DNA of 64,000 nt, taken from Larimichthys crocea. Its lineage: Eukaryota > Chordata > Actinopteri > Sciaenidae. The stretch is from the NCBI RefSeq assembly GCF_000972845.2, contig NC_040022.1:3947501-4011500 (forward strand). The letters run 5' to 3'. A model generated the notes under the pieces. The model did no database searches, was not told the origin of the DNA, and saw nothing but the letters and a program-made list of their open reading frames with translations. The position numbers and the translations under genes are program-made. This document shows positions 12,991 to 23,356 of this stretch, piece by piece; within the stretch, counting starts at the first letter, position 1; the number at the start of each line of letters is the position of its first letter.

Positions 12991-13307
12991 GAAGTATAAA
13001 AACCTTAACATATGTACATATATTTACATTTTGATAAAGTCTTGGGGTTGGGAAGGCAAAAAGAAATGTATTTTAAATGCCAGAGAGCCAATGAACTGGA
13101 GAAGATGCACAGAGCTTTGGGTTAAAGCTTTGTCAGTTTTTAAACCTAAAATGCAACTTTGATCATGTTTAGCTAGCCTTGCCTGAGAATTGTTAGTCAG
13201 TTTTCTCAACTAAATGATACTAAATGATGTCATTCACTGAACTTTCCATTTAGCAACTGTCTGTCTTGAAGTGTGTTTCTTCACACAAGACATGATTCTA
13301 CCTCGTG

Positions 13308-13736
13308 TTATAACTGACACAGAGAAACTGAGGACTCATTGTGATTTAACTCAATTCCAACTGCAGGGTAGAGAGGTTCAGTGAATGTAGTGTTGAAGGT
13401 GTGGAGGTGGATCAGTGTGTCAGAGGAGACCCTGTAGAAGGACAGAGTACCGGCAGGCCAGTCCAGATACACTGCTACTCTGCCATTGTCAAAGGAGAAG
13501 TTGATTGGTATGATTACCCTCCTATTTTTGTGACAGGCAGAGAACTTATTACCACAGCGTAACAGACTCCAGGACTTGTCATTCTGTCCGATCCAGCTGT
13601 CGTCATCCTGTCCTTTCCTTTTGATTCCCTTGTATGCCACACCAATATTAACCCATCCTTTCCACTCAACCTCCCAGTAACAGCGCCCGATCAAACCTTC
13701 TCTGACTTCAGCCTCTTCACTCCACCATGTTCCACA
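13308..13736 (-). CDS. NLR SPRY (B30.2 C-terminal) exon lacking PRY
   Basis: The open text runs from [20 protein letters not shown] through [30 protein letters not shown] and [12 protein letters not shown] to SVSLCQL and a stop. This is the SPRY half of a B30.2 domain, normally used for ligand or partner binding. The usual upstream PRY part (LTLDPNTAHRNLSLS) is absent from the kilobase between this exon and the LRR. The acceptor ctcatccccag/TGTGGA enters in phase 0, whereas the LRR exon leaves phase 2, so splicing between them as read would hit a stop soon. Confidence 0.8.
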   Translation of the reverse strand, partial: CGTWWSEEAEVREGLIGRCYWEVEWKGWVNIGVAYKGIKRKGQDDDSWIGQNDKSWSLLRCGNKFSACHKNRRVIIPINFSFDNGRVAVYLDWPAGTLSFYRVSSDTLIHLHTFNTTFTEPLYPAVGIELNHNESSVSLCQL

Positions 13737-16700
13737 CTGGGGATGAGAAATACAAGTCATATGAGCATATTTTCATTGATAAATAATACAACTTTTCATG
13801 CATCACATACACAAACCTATGTTAAAAAACAGAATTAGGTGAAGGGGCATGTGAGACACTGGTAGTGGTGTGCCTAGTCCTTTGTATGATTGGTTTGAAA
13901 AGATCAATAAGTGCCAGATCAGAATAAGTATACTGGGGCATATTCCTGAAGCTAAGGCCTCTAGGATGCTAATTTAAGTTTAACTTGTGCTCGTTGCAGA
14001 TACAAAAACTGCTGTCAGGAAGTATTCAGCTCTCTTTGGGGAAAGTGTGGTGTTGAAGAGGACTCCATTTGTGGAGGGTTTAAATGCCAACCTTGGCAAG
14101 AAGTGGTGCATCTGAAACAACATGACCTGTCACCAAGGTAAGCAACTGATTAATGCAAGAATGAAACCACTGTTTGGGGCAATTCCAGTGACTCTGAAAC
14201 CAAAAACGAAAAAAAAAATCAAAACGACTCATGGTCTCATGGTCATGGCAACCCAGGTACCTGTGGTGAAGACCGGAGGAAAGGAAGACCTCAAGAATGT
14301 GATGACTCATATGAGAAGTACTGGCAGACCAAAAGGACTACAGTTAGCACAGTTGCAGAACAGGGAAGAGTTTAGAGGCTCTGAATAATTAATCCAGATG
14401 TTCCTGACACACACACAGTGTTGATATGCTTGAACAAGGCATCAAGGTGCATCTGAGGTCTGGAGAATGTATGGTTTGGTTTTACTGGTACATTGCTGTC
14501 CTTTTGGCTTCATTGGACCATAACTTCTGATGTGTACTGCAGTATTTTGTAGAATGTAGACCAGGTTGTTAACTCTGACACCAACCCCTAACCAGCTTTG
14601 GGTAATGACCAGAAGAAAACGGTCACAAATACAAGCAACCTTCTTACTGCCCCTTTCCATTAAAATGGATGCCTAGAATGGATAGAGACCTTAAAGCAGA
14701 CTTAGAAGATGTTGGACAGATCACTCTCCCCTGCCTGGGAAGGCTTGTGGGTTCCCCAAAAGAAGCTTGTCTCTCCATACCTCAGAGTAGTCAGCTGCAA
14801 GCGTGGATCCTTCTGGAGCAGTTCCACATCAAAGTTACCTGGATGGTTGTAGCTTAGGTCAAGCTCTTTTAGATGAGAGGGGTTAGTACTCAGAGCTGAG
14901 GCCAGAGAAGCACAGCCTTCCTCTGTGACCAGACAGCCTGATAGTCTGCCAACATATATGAGAAGCAAGCAAAGAGCAACATGTAATGGGGTTTTGTTCC
15001 ACTGAACCCTAAGGATTTCTTAATACTAGCTCTAAATGTAAACCATTGTTTGGTATGAGATTTTGCCCAGTAAGGGTTGTAGACTTATGCTTTATAAAGA
15101 GTACATGGCATGCCAAACTGTTATGTCTATGTCTATTTTTAGATTTAAGTATATTTACCTCAGAGTTTTCATTTTACAGTGTGGACTCGCTAGTCCAGCA
15201 GAGAGGTACTTCACTCCTGAATCCCTCAGATCATTGTTACTCATGTCCAGCTCTCTAAGAATGGAGGATCTAGAGCTAAGAACTGATGCCAGAGCTTCAC
15301 AGCTTCTTTCTGACAAGTTGCAGCCATTGAGCCTGAAAAAGCATGAAGACAGACAATCAATATTTTAATTTATCCTCTGTAAAAATTAATGTCCAGTTAC
15401 TTTGTTTGGTTAGCTGTGCTCCTACAGTGCTTTTTTAGAGATGCGGACCACTGGAATCAGCTTCAGAAGACCGTCCTCTGAAGCAGAGTACTCCCTCAAG
15501 TCAAAGACGTCAAGATCTTTTCCTGATGACAGTAAGATGAAGACCAGTGCTGACCACTGAGCAGGAGAGAGTTTGTCTGTGGAGAGACTTCCTGAACTCA
15601 GGCATTGCTGGATCTCCTCCACTAGAGAACGATCATTCAGTTCATTCAGACAGTGGAACAGGTTGATACATCTCTCTACAGATGGATTCTCTCTGATTTT
15701 TTCCTTGATGTGCTTCACTGTCTCATGTTTGGCATTTGAGCCACATCCTGTCTGTTTCAACAGACCTTGTAAAGGGGCCTCATTGGTCTCCAGTGAGAAA
15801 CCCAGTAAGAAACGGAGGAACAAGTCCAGGTGTCCATTTGGACTCTGTAAGGCCTTGTCAACCGCATCCTTGAAGATTGACTTTTCATTTGATCCAAATG
15901 TGAATAGCTTAGGCCACCACCAATATCTTGAACTTGGTTCTGACAGTAGGTTGACACCAGTGTTGATGAATGTCACAAACACATACAAAGCAGCCAGAAA
16001 CTCTTGAATGCTCAGATGGACAAAACAGAAGACCTTGTCCTGGTACAGTCCACAATCTTCTATAAAGATCTGTGTGAACACTCCTGAGTAGACTGAAGCT
16101 GCCCTGATATCGATGCCACATTCTATCAGGTCTGATTCATAGAAGATCAAGTTGCCTTTTTGCAGATGCTCAAAGGCCAGTTTTCCCAGAGACATGATGA
16201 TCTTGCAGGTCTGGGTGTTCCAGAGTGGATCTGTGTCAGCTCCTCCATGATACTTGACATTTCCTACTTTGGACTGAACCACCAGGAAGTGGACGTACAT
16301 CTCAGTCAGGGTCTTCGGTAACTCCTTATTTTCATCTGCTCTCAACACATGTTCAAGAACTGAAGCAGTGATCCAGCAGAAGACTGGGATGTGGCACATG
16401 ATGTGGAGGCTTCGTGATGTCTTGATGTGGGAGATGACTGAGGTGGCCTGCTCCTCGTCTCTGAATCTCTTCTCAAAGTACTCTTTCTTTTGGGTATCAG
16501 TGAAGCCTCTGACCTCTGTTACAATGTTAACACACTCAGGAGGGACCTGATTGGCTGCTGCAGGTCTTGTGGTTATCCAGAGGCGAGCAGAAGGTAGCAA
16601 TTTTCCCCTGATGAGGTTTGTCAGCAGCACATCCACTGAGGCTGGCTTTGTAACATCAGTCAGGATCTCATTGTTGTGGAAGTCCAGGGGAAGTCGACAC

Positions 16701-19700
16701 TCATCCAGACCATCAAAGATGAACACAACCTTGTACTTGTCAAATCTGGTCATTTCTGCTTCTTTGATCTCAGTAAAGAAGACATGAAGAAGCTCCACCA
16801 AGCTGTATATCTTTCCATCCAGCAGATTCAGCTCTCTGAAAGTGAATGGAAATGTGAACTGTATGTTGTGGTTTGCTTTTCCTTCGGCCCAGTCCAAGGT
16901 GAACTTTTGCGTTAAGACTGTTTTCCCAATGCCAGCTACCCCTTTTGTCATCATGGTTCTGGTTGGTTGATGTTCTCTACCAAGTATGGGTTGGAAGATA
17001 TCTTCACATTTGATCACACTTTCTGGTCTTGATTGTTTTCTGGATGCCATTTCAATCTGTCTGATCTCATGTTCATCATTGACCTCTCCACTCCCTCCCT
17101 CTATGATGTAGAGCTCTGTGTAGATCGCGTTCAGAAGTGTGGGGTTTCCTGCTTTAGCAATTCCCTCGAAAACACTCTGGAACTTTCCTTTTAAGTTAGA
17201 TTTGAGTTTCTTGGCATACTGGAACAACAGCTTCTGAAAGAACAAACAGAAAAAATAAAATCAGTGAGTAAATGTCATTCATGTCATTCTCCATCTAAAT
17301 ATTCCAAAGTCACATAACACATCACATTCATCCTCTTACTGCTCTGCAGACAGTCGGCCAGCTCCTCCTGCTTCATTCTCCTCAGGACGTTCAGTGTGAT
17401 CTTCAGAAAGGCCCCTCTACTGCTCCTCCACTGCTCCTCCTTTTCCTCACTGTCCACCATGTCTTCTGTTTTCTTCTGCTCCTCTGAATCTTCATTGTTA
17501 TCTGAACTGAGAACCCTTTGAAAGGTTTTCAGCTCATTCTTCACAAACTGGATGATGGTCTCTTCAAGCAGCTGCAGCATATTGACATGGAAGATAAACT
17601 TATTTAACAAAACATCAGAAGCACTTGTTATGAACTGAAGGTTTAGCATGTGTTATAGCATCTATTTCTTATTGTAGTAACATTTACAAACCATAAATAT
17701 GGACTCCAGATCTGGTTGATGCTTCTCTACAGGTTCATAACTGGTAGCCTCTGATCCCTCCTGGTGAACTCTGAAGACACGATGTACAAATACATGAAGT
17801 GACACAAAGTATACATTTTTTTGAGACACAAAATTGTATGAAACACAAATTAGCACTGAATGCAAAGTGATATGTTAGTATCTGGAAGTACATTTTATGC
17901 TTTTATACTTTACATTTCTGAGTTTTACAGTGCACCACAATCCTTTAGTGGACTATAAATGGCAAATAGATACATTGAAATTGAAAAATACATACACATT
18001 TTCAAATGCATGGTGTGGATCTTTAAAATCAATCAGGCCACCAATTGATTGGTCATCCATGGACACACAGCTGGGTGGATGGCCTGGCATCTCATCCTGG
18101 GTACTGATCGACAGAGGAGAGGAGCATCAGAGTGAGAAATTGGCAACCACAATTTTATTTCTAAAATCAGATCACAACAACCCAGAATATTTCATTATTT
18201 TATTGACAGTCATACATTTTTCACCTTGTTATTATCAGGTGAAAGTATATAAAGGACAGAGTAGGAGCAGCAGGATGGGGAAAGAACATAAATAACTCTA
18301 TTGCTTTTCCTTATGTAACTACGTTCTATTAAGCAATAAATCTGAGCCCTTAATTGGTCTTAAGTAAAGTCGGTTTAATTAGCCCAAAAACAGAATATTA
18401 TTGATCCTTAGACCTTGGAGTCTAATAACCCTGATGATGTCACTGACTTGGTCTTGAGACCTCAAATTTAAAACAGTAAAGCAACTCAACAAAAACCATG
18501 ATGTTCATGATATTTACCTGTTTTTTGCAGAATGGTGCTGATTTTTAAAATCAATCAGGCCGGCTATTGACTCACTGTCACTTTGCATGTTCACACAGCC
18601 GGGTTCAGAGGAGTCTGGTCCCTGAACCTGGGTGCTTATTGACAGAGAGGAGAAGCACTTGGGTTAACATGGCCGTTAGACAGTACTGAACAACAAGCCC
18701 TTCAGTACTTTATTGTCAGCTGTATAACTTTATCCTGACCTTTGGCCACCTGGCTGATAATAAAAGGATGGAGCATGATCAACAGTGTGAGTGTGAAGTA
18801 AATGAGTACCTTACTGCCATCTTTCCAAAGCTAGGCTAGAAGCTAAGCTTCAGTAATGAGAAACGTGTACCCAGAATTGCTGCATATGAATTCTGGATGA
18901 CTAACATAATGCATTTGAAGAGATATAATAATGGTGAAAAACTGACATGTTTATTCATTGTTTTGGAGAGGAAAATCACTTTGGTCCTCATAAAACTTAC
19001 CTCTTTTCCAAAGAACCATGTTTGCCTTTAAAATCAATCAGGCCAGCCAATGACTCACTGTCACTCTGCATGGACGCACAGCTTGGTTCAGGAGAGTCTG
19101 AACTCTGCTGCTGGATCCTGATCAACAGATACAGAATTATTATTTAAGATGGAAAAGGTGGCGGCTTGAGCAGCTCACTCAGATTTAGAAATGTGTCCAT
19201 TCGAACATACCAAATAAACTGAAGGAGTTTTCAACGTGTTGCTCCTTTAACATCTCTCTTTCTCAGCTGATACTGTGCTGGAATTTTGTAATAGCACTGA
19301 GCCCCTATAAAGTAAAAAGCTACTGTTTTCTTCCACATTGAATGTTAAATTCAACATTCTTTATATTTCATTTTCACTATAAATGCTATCTAAGCTGTCA
19401 CCTAGAAAACATTTCTGGACTACAAACTGCTTCATTTGTTGGCCTGAAAATAGTCAAATTGAAATATGTATTTCTTTTTTTTTTTTAAATCAGTGACACA
19501 GATCAGCATTTCCATGGTAACAGTCAGTGATGCCTGTCAACCAGCGTTTCCCCTGTTGAACGTCCGTGTCACTTTTGAATTTTTCCCAAAAGCTAATGAA
19601 ATGAACCGAGCTCAGTGGTATCATGTGTCTACTCGGATTACTGTTATGAAACATGTCTTGATAAGAATACCTAAACAATAAACTATAAACTGTAACACAG

Positions 19701-20042
19701 CTTCAGTTTCAAAGTCCATATCACATATCTATGTCCAGAGTCCAAAATCAGGTACATAAAGTAAACTTCATAACTTCATAAAGTTATAATGTTAAAATGT
19801 AACTGGATCATCTGAAGCTCAGCCTTTGTCTTTGCTATAATCAGCTTTGAAATCTTTTCACCATCATGATTTTAAATAACAATAACTAATGTAAACGCAA
19901 ACACAAGTGTTTTGATTGATTTGATCAGGTAACGTGAATTTCCATCACCCCTTTGTCTTATTGCAGTTCATTTGATTTACATAGTTAAATGAAAATGTGG
20001 TTTTATTAATAATATAAAATGTTGTGCACGATACCTTTCCAT
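13308..20042 (-). CDS. NLRC3-like NLR (fish FISNA-NACHT-LRR-SPRY), possibly decaying
   Basis: Exons on the minus strand, 5' to 3': 20042-20035 (ATG GAA AG), 19117-19001, 18634-18518, 18103-17996, 17770-17692, 17571-17340, 17233-15426 (FISNA-NACHT), 15332-15159 and 14945-14781 (LRR), 13736-13308 (SPRY). The sequence closely follows the large teleost NLRC3-like (NLR-C) family: cytosolic sensors with an ATP-binding NACHT module, often with a C-terminal B30.2 domain. Most junctions keep phase. Two do not: 17340 to 17233 (phase 1 donor, phase 0 acceptor) and 14781 to 13736 (phase 2 donor, phase 0 acceptor). The PRY half of the B30.2 domain was not found. The gene is therefore either a pseudogene in progress, uses exons I missed, or carries assembly errors. 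Exon 6 skipping (17692 to 17233) would restore frame at the first break. No signal peptide or membrane segment is seen. Confidence 0.8.
13737..14780. other. NLR intron made largely of repeat-like sequence
   Basis: This is where the PRY exon segment would be expected. On the minus strand, about 14440-14640 resembles a dispersed fish repeat (GTTGCTTGTATTTGTGACC, then GGTCATTACCCAAAGC). A second block, 14000-14400, is open on neither strand for long and I do not recognise it. Confidence 0.45.
14781..14945 (-). CDS. NLR LRR exon 2 (165 nt, nine shorter than standard)
   Basis: This exon encodes [40 protein letters not shown] and [12 protein letters not shown]. The usual family text is NHPGDSGVKLLSAGL, so three residues are lost and several changed in the second half of the repeat. 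The frame is kept. Donor GAG/GTATGG. Confidence 0.8.
15159..15332 (-). CDS. NLR LRR exon 1 (174 nt)
   Basis: This exon encodes [40 protein letters not shown] and [10 protein letters not shown]. The length of 174 nt is the standard modular LRR exon of fish NLRs. Acceptor ctttttcag and donor GAG/GTAAAT are good, and the phase matches the NACHT exon. Confidence 0.9.
15426..17233 (-). CDS. NLR exon encoding FISNA and NACHT domains
   Basis: One 1808-nt open exon of 602 codons plus 2 nt. The first about 75 residues are the fish-specific FISNA domain ([32 protein letters not shown]). The NACHT follows, with Walker A GVAGIGKT at 16919-16942, Walker B FIFDGLDE about 70 residues later, and the sensor RLWITTRP. 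Winged-helix and superhelical segments follow, with [11 protein letters not shown] and [13 protein letters not shown]. All catalytic residues for nucleotide binding are present. The donor is GCA CT/GTAGGA, which joins in phase to the 174-nt LRR exon. An internal ATG at 17245 would add the residues MFFQ if translation began in the intron, but the acceptor tgttctttcag makes splicing at 17233 more likely. Confidence 0.9.
17340..17571 (-). CDS. NLR exon preceding FISNA (LLEE...[10 protein letters not shown])
   Basis: This 232-nt exon begins [20 protein letters not shown], then an acidic linker, and ends [20 protein letters not shown] then LQS. It is the conserved exon upstream of FISNA in fish NLRC3-like genes. 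Its donor AGC A/GTAAGA leaves phase 1, while the next exon at 17233 is open from a whole codon, so the junction shifts frame as read. Confidence 0.8.
17692..17770 (-). CDS. NLR short exon ([20 protein letters not shown])
   Basis: This 79-nt exon encodes [20 protein letters not shown] then LESIFM. The acceptor is tgtcttcag and the donor ATG/GTTTGT. It enters in phase 2 and leaves in phase 0, linking the repeated N-terminal exons to the LLEE exon. Confidence 0.75.
17996..19117 (-). CDS. Three repeated N-terminal NLR exons
   Basis: Exons 19117-19001 and 18634-18518 (both 117 nt) and 18103-17996 (108 nt) encode versions of the same about 39-residue unit: [40 protein letters not shown] and [20 protein letters not shown]. 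All use the same phase, so copies can be gained or lost without a frame change. This C-S-M-x-S-D repeat is typical of the N terminus of teleost NLRC3-like genes. Its biochemical role is not established to my knowledge. The acceptor regions (GATCAG or AATAAG before the exon) are also alike. Confidence 0.8.
19118..20034. other. NLR intron 1
   Basis: AT-rich with no coding signal. It contains an X-box-like ATTTCCATGGTAAC at 19508-19521. Confidence 0.6.
20035..20042 (-). CDS. Candidate first coding exon of the NLR (Met-Glu-Arg)
   Basis: ATG GAA AG/GTATCG gives a start and two further residues in phase with the exon at 19117. A second candidate upstream at 20382-20340 (ATG GGA CCC, donor GTAAGT) would give a 14-codon exon, but it needs the acceptor at CGTCTCAG to avoid a stop. 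I prefer the 20042 start. Confidence 0.5.
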
Positions 20043-20379
20043 GTTGAAATGACCTGGCTACTGAGACGCTAAGTGAAAATGAATAGGAGAAAAAATAACA
20101 ATGAAGATAGATTAGTCATTAACAAATCAAATTCAAGAATTTAAATGAATGTATAAAATATTTCATCCATGGTTAATGTGTTTGTCTAAAAAACATCTGT
20201 GGAATCAATGATGAAATTATATTATTTTTACTAACAGTCAACCCATGCACAAAAACAAACTATTTTCAGGAGAGAACTTAAAGATGAACATAAAGACATT
20301 AAAGACACAAATAGGTTTCACAAAATTAGTTTTACTTACTTAAGTTATTCCCATGAATGTTTGAGGCAACAGCGGGTCC

Positions 20380-21270
20380 CATTTCGTTACCAAAGTTCTA
20401 TACTGAAAGTGTTTTGTTATTCTGGGCTGAGCTGAATAAAGTATGCTGTATCCTCATGAACTTTGTACAAAGTCTAAACCTGATCAGGAGATGTAGGTTT
20501 ATTATGGTGAAATGAGCAGCCAGTAAAATTCTTCATGACACAATTTAAATCTGGAGACCATGAGATAAGACTGAGTCTGATAAGTGACTATATAAATGGA
20601 AGTGATGTGTGCTTATAACGCCTAACAGTCACATCGGGTGCAGTAACACACCCTTTTTATTTCTAAAAAAGATTAACCTGATCTCATCATGCTACAGAGA
20701 CATGCAGCCCTTAGGACACATTAACTTATGGATCAAATATCATCAACTATTACGCTATGTTTAGCAACTTTCAAGCATTGAAAAAAATATTCTGAATTGA
20801 TTTTTATGGATCAACAAATAAAAAAAACATCTAATTTCAAGATTACTAAATGTAAATAAATATCAGCATGCTTTTTTAAAATTCTTATTTTAGTGATAAA
20901 CACTATTTATGGTGCTATGTGTCCACTGTCCCCAAGGTTCTCTAATGAAAGTGTTACGTTATTCTGGCTGAATATCCTCATGAACTTTGTAGTCCAAAAG
21001 TTGTGTTATCAGAAGACAGATCAGATGGTTCAAGTTGATTAAGGAGATATGTATCCTTTCCACTACAATAAATGGTTTATGTATGGTACGCACAATTCTG
21101 ATAAGGATAACCAGTTACAGAAAATGGATTGATGTATGATTTGTGGTGCTTAGGAAAGGAATTAAAGTATTGTAATATTGAAATTATTTATTTTTGGATA
21201 AACAAAATTTTTAAAAAATCTAATTTCTGACTAAATTACTAAATGTAAATAAAGAGACGCTGATCACTAA
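20380..21270. repeat. Degenerate tandem duplication upstream of the NLR gene
   Basis: The run around 20396-20475 (CTGAAAGTG, GTTATTCTGGGCTGA, TCCTCATGAACTTTGTA) recurs at 20938-20992. The run TCTAATTTC, then ATTACTAAATGTAAATAAA at about 20831-20860, recurs at about 21220-21252. The two halves are diverged and carry indels. The duplication covers the presumed NLR promoter and first-exon region. Confidence 0.6.
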
Positions 21271-21519
21271 AACAAGTAAACATGACGTACTCTATAGAAA
21301 ACAGATTTCAGCGAGATGTTTTCAGATGCTTTGCTTGAGTAAAAGTAGGAATAGCACAGTGTAAAAATACTATACAAATTAGCTGCAATGAAAATATTAC
21401 TTGCATAAAAGCATGTGTAATATACAGTATATTATAATGTCAATGCTATATGTTTGAAAAAATAAAAGCACTATATAAAATGTGAGAATGTGTGAGTGTA
21501 GCAGTTTAAGGTTTGTATG

Positions 21520-21700
21520 TGGTTCAGTTCAGTTCTGAGCTTTATTGTCCCTCCAGGGGAAATTTGATTTGCAGTGACAATGCAACTTACACAACAAACA
21601 ATAAATAGACAGACAGTGACACAGAACATCGTCGCAGAGTACAGCACAACCAAACTTAATTTAAACAAGGTGTTGAAGAGTAAAAAGTGTATAAAAGATT
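21520..21700 (-). mobile_element. LINE 3'-end fragment
   Basis: CTTTATTGTCCCTCCAGGGG, then AAATTTG, preceded by GTTCAGTTCAGTTC, is the reverse complement of a common teleost non-LTR 3' tail ending in a TGAAC repeat. Confidence 0.55.
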
Positions 21701-22136
21701 AAAAAAATGCCACAAGAACAGTGCATTTAAGGATTGTGCAAATTGATTGCATAGATTGCACGTGGAACAAAGGAAAATTTAAACCTATTTGTTCGTGCCC
21801 TAGGTACCATATCTCCGTCCAGACGGCAGAGAAATTAATTCCTGTGGTTGAGGTGGAGCTAATTCACTCTATAACTTCTTTATATATTATCACATGTTTA
21901 TACTATATATACATATAATATTTTATGAGCTCAACACACATGATTTGTATGTTAACTCTTAATTGGTAAAGTGCTGTCAGTGTAAAGTAGAATGACATGA
22001 AAATAGTAAAATACTGACTCTCTCCTCTCCTCCCTCTACCCACCCAGACCTACATGTTACATTAACACGAGATCTACGGACTCTCTGCGTTAAATTAATA
22101 CCACACCCTTTACCTTTATTTAACATCCTCTGGATT

Positions 22137-23085
22137 ACTATGTTTTATGTTAAATATATTGCACATTTAAAATATTCTGCATATTCTGTGAACTCTTGCA
22201 CATTATCTGACAAAGACCTGCAACAACCTGTAAACCTTTTCATCCTAAAGACATCAATACATATATTTGTATGTTTATATTTTTTAGTACTTGATTTTTT
22301 ATCTTTGTAATTCTTATATTTTTATTAATCTTTATACCAAATTCCATGTATGTGAAAACTGGCAAAAACTTGATTCTGATCTGAATAAAGCAGGTAAAGT
22401 TGTAAACAGTTACATTCAACAGTGCTGAATTTGTTCAAGTGGTGTTTGAAATGTAAAACTCTAGCCTGGACTTACTATGTTTTTGTTAATATATTGCACA
22501 TTTAAAATATTCTGCATATTCTGTGAACTCTGCACATTATGTGACAAAGACCTGCACAAACTCTTTTCATCCTAAAGACATATTAACAATATTTGTATTG
22601 TTTATATTTTTAGTACTTGTTTTTTTTTATCTTCTGTATATTCTTATATTGTATTTAATCTTTGTTATCAACACATTCCGTGTAGGTGAATAAACTTGGC
22701 AAAAATTCTGAAGTAAAGCAGGTAAAGTTGTATACATTTACATTCAACAGTGCTGAATGTGTTTAAGTGGTGTTTGAAATGTAAAACTCTAACCGGGACT
22801 TACTATGTTTTTTTAAATATATTGCACATTTAAAATATTCTGCATATTCTGTGAACACATTACTGACAAAGACCTGCACAACCTGTACAACTCTTTCATC
22901 CTAAGAGATATTATACATATATTTGTATTGTATATTTTTAGTACTGTTTTTTTTAATTTCTGTATATTCCTATATTTGTATTTAATCTTGTTATACACAC
23001 ATCCATTCAGTGAAATCTACTGGCAATATTCTGAAGTAAAGCTGGTAAAGTTTGATACATTTACATTCAACAGTGCTGAATATGT
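22137..23085. repeat. Three tandem about 330-bp units derived from a LINE 3' tail
   Basis: Units begin near 22137, 22472 and 22801 with TACTATGTTTT and ATATTGCACATTTAAAATA. Each runs through GACAAAGACCTGCA, a T-rich stretch and ACATTCAACAGTGCTGAAT. The other copy of the block has a single unit at about 27194-27520. The text resembles the AT-rich 3' tail of a teleost non-LTR element. Confidence 0.8.
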
Positions 23086-23356
23086 TTAAGTGACGTGTGA
23101 AGCTCTATGTTTACCTCCTACATAAGAAGGACAAAGCAGACACACACAGTCTATATGTTACATAAGCGTTAACCAGCCTGTGCTGTCACACTCCAGTCCG
23201 GCGGGCGGCGGTAGTGCCCCGCATGCTCCGATATGTCCGCCGCCAAAAACGCTCATTTCACAGAAGAAATATTTTTTCTTTTCGGAAGAAGATCCCTACA
23301 AAGCGGCCCTATTTTCTTTTTCACACAGAAAAAGTCGAAGAATCCGAAAACCGACG

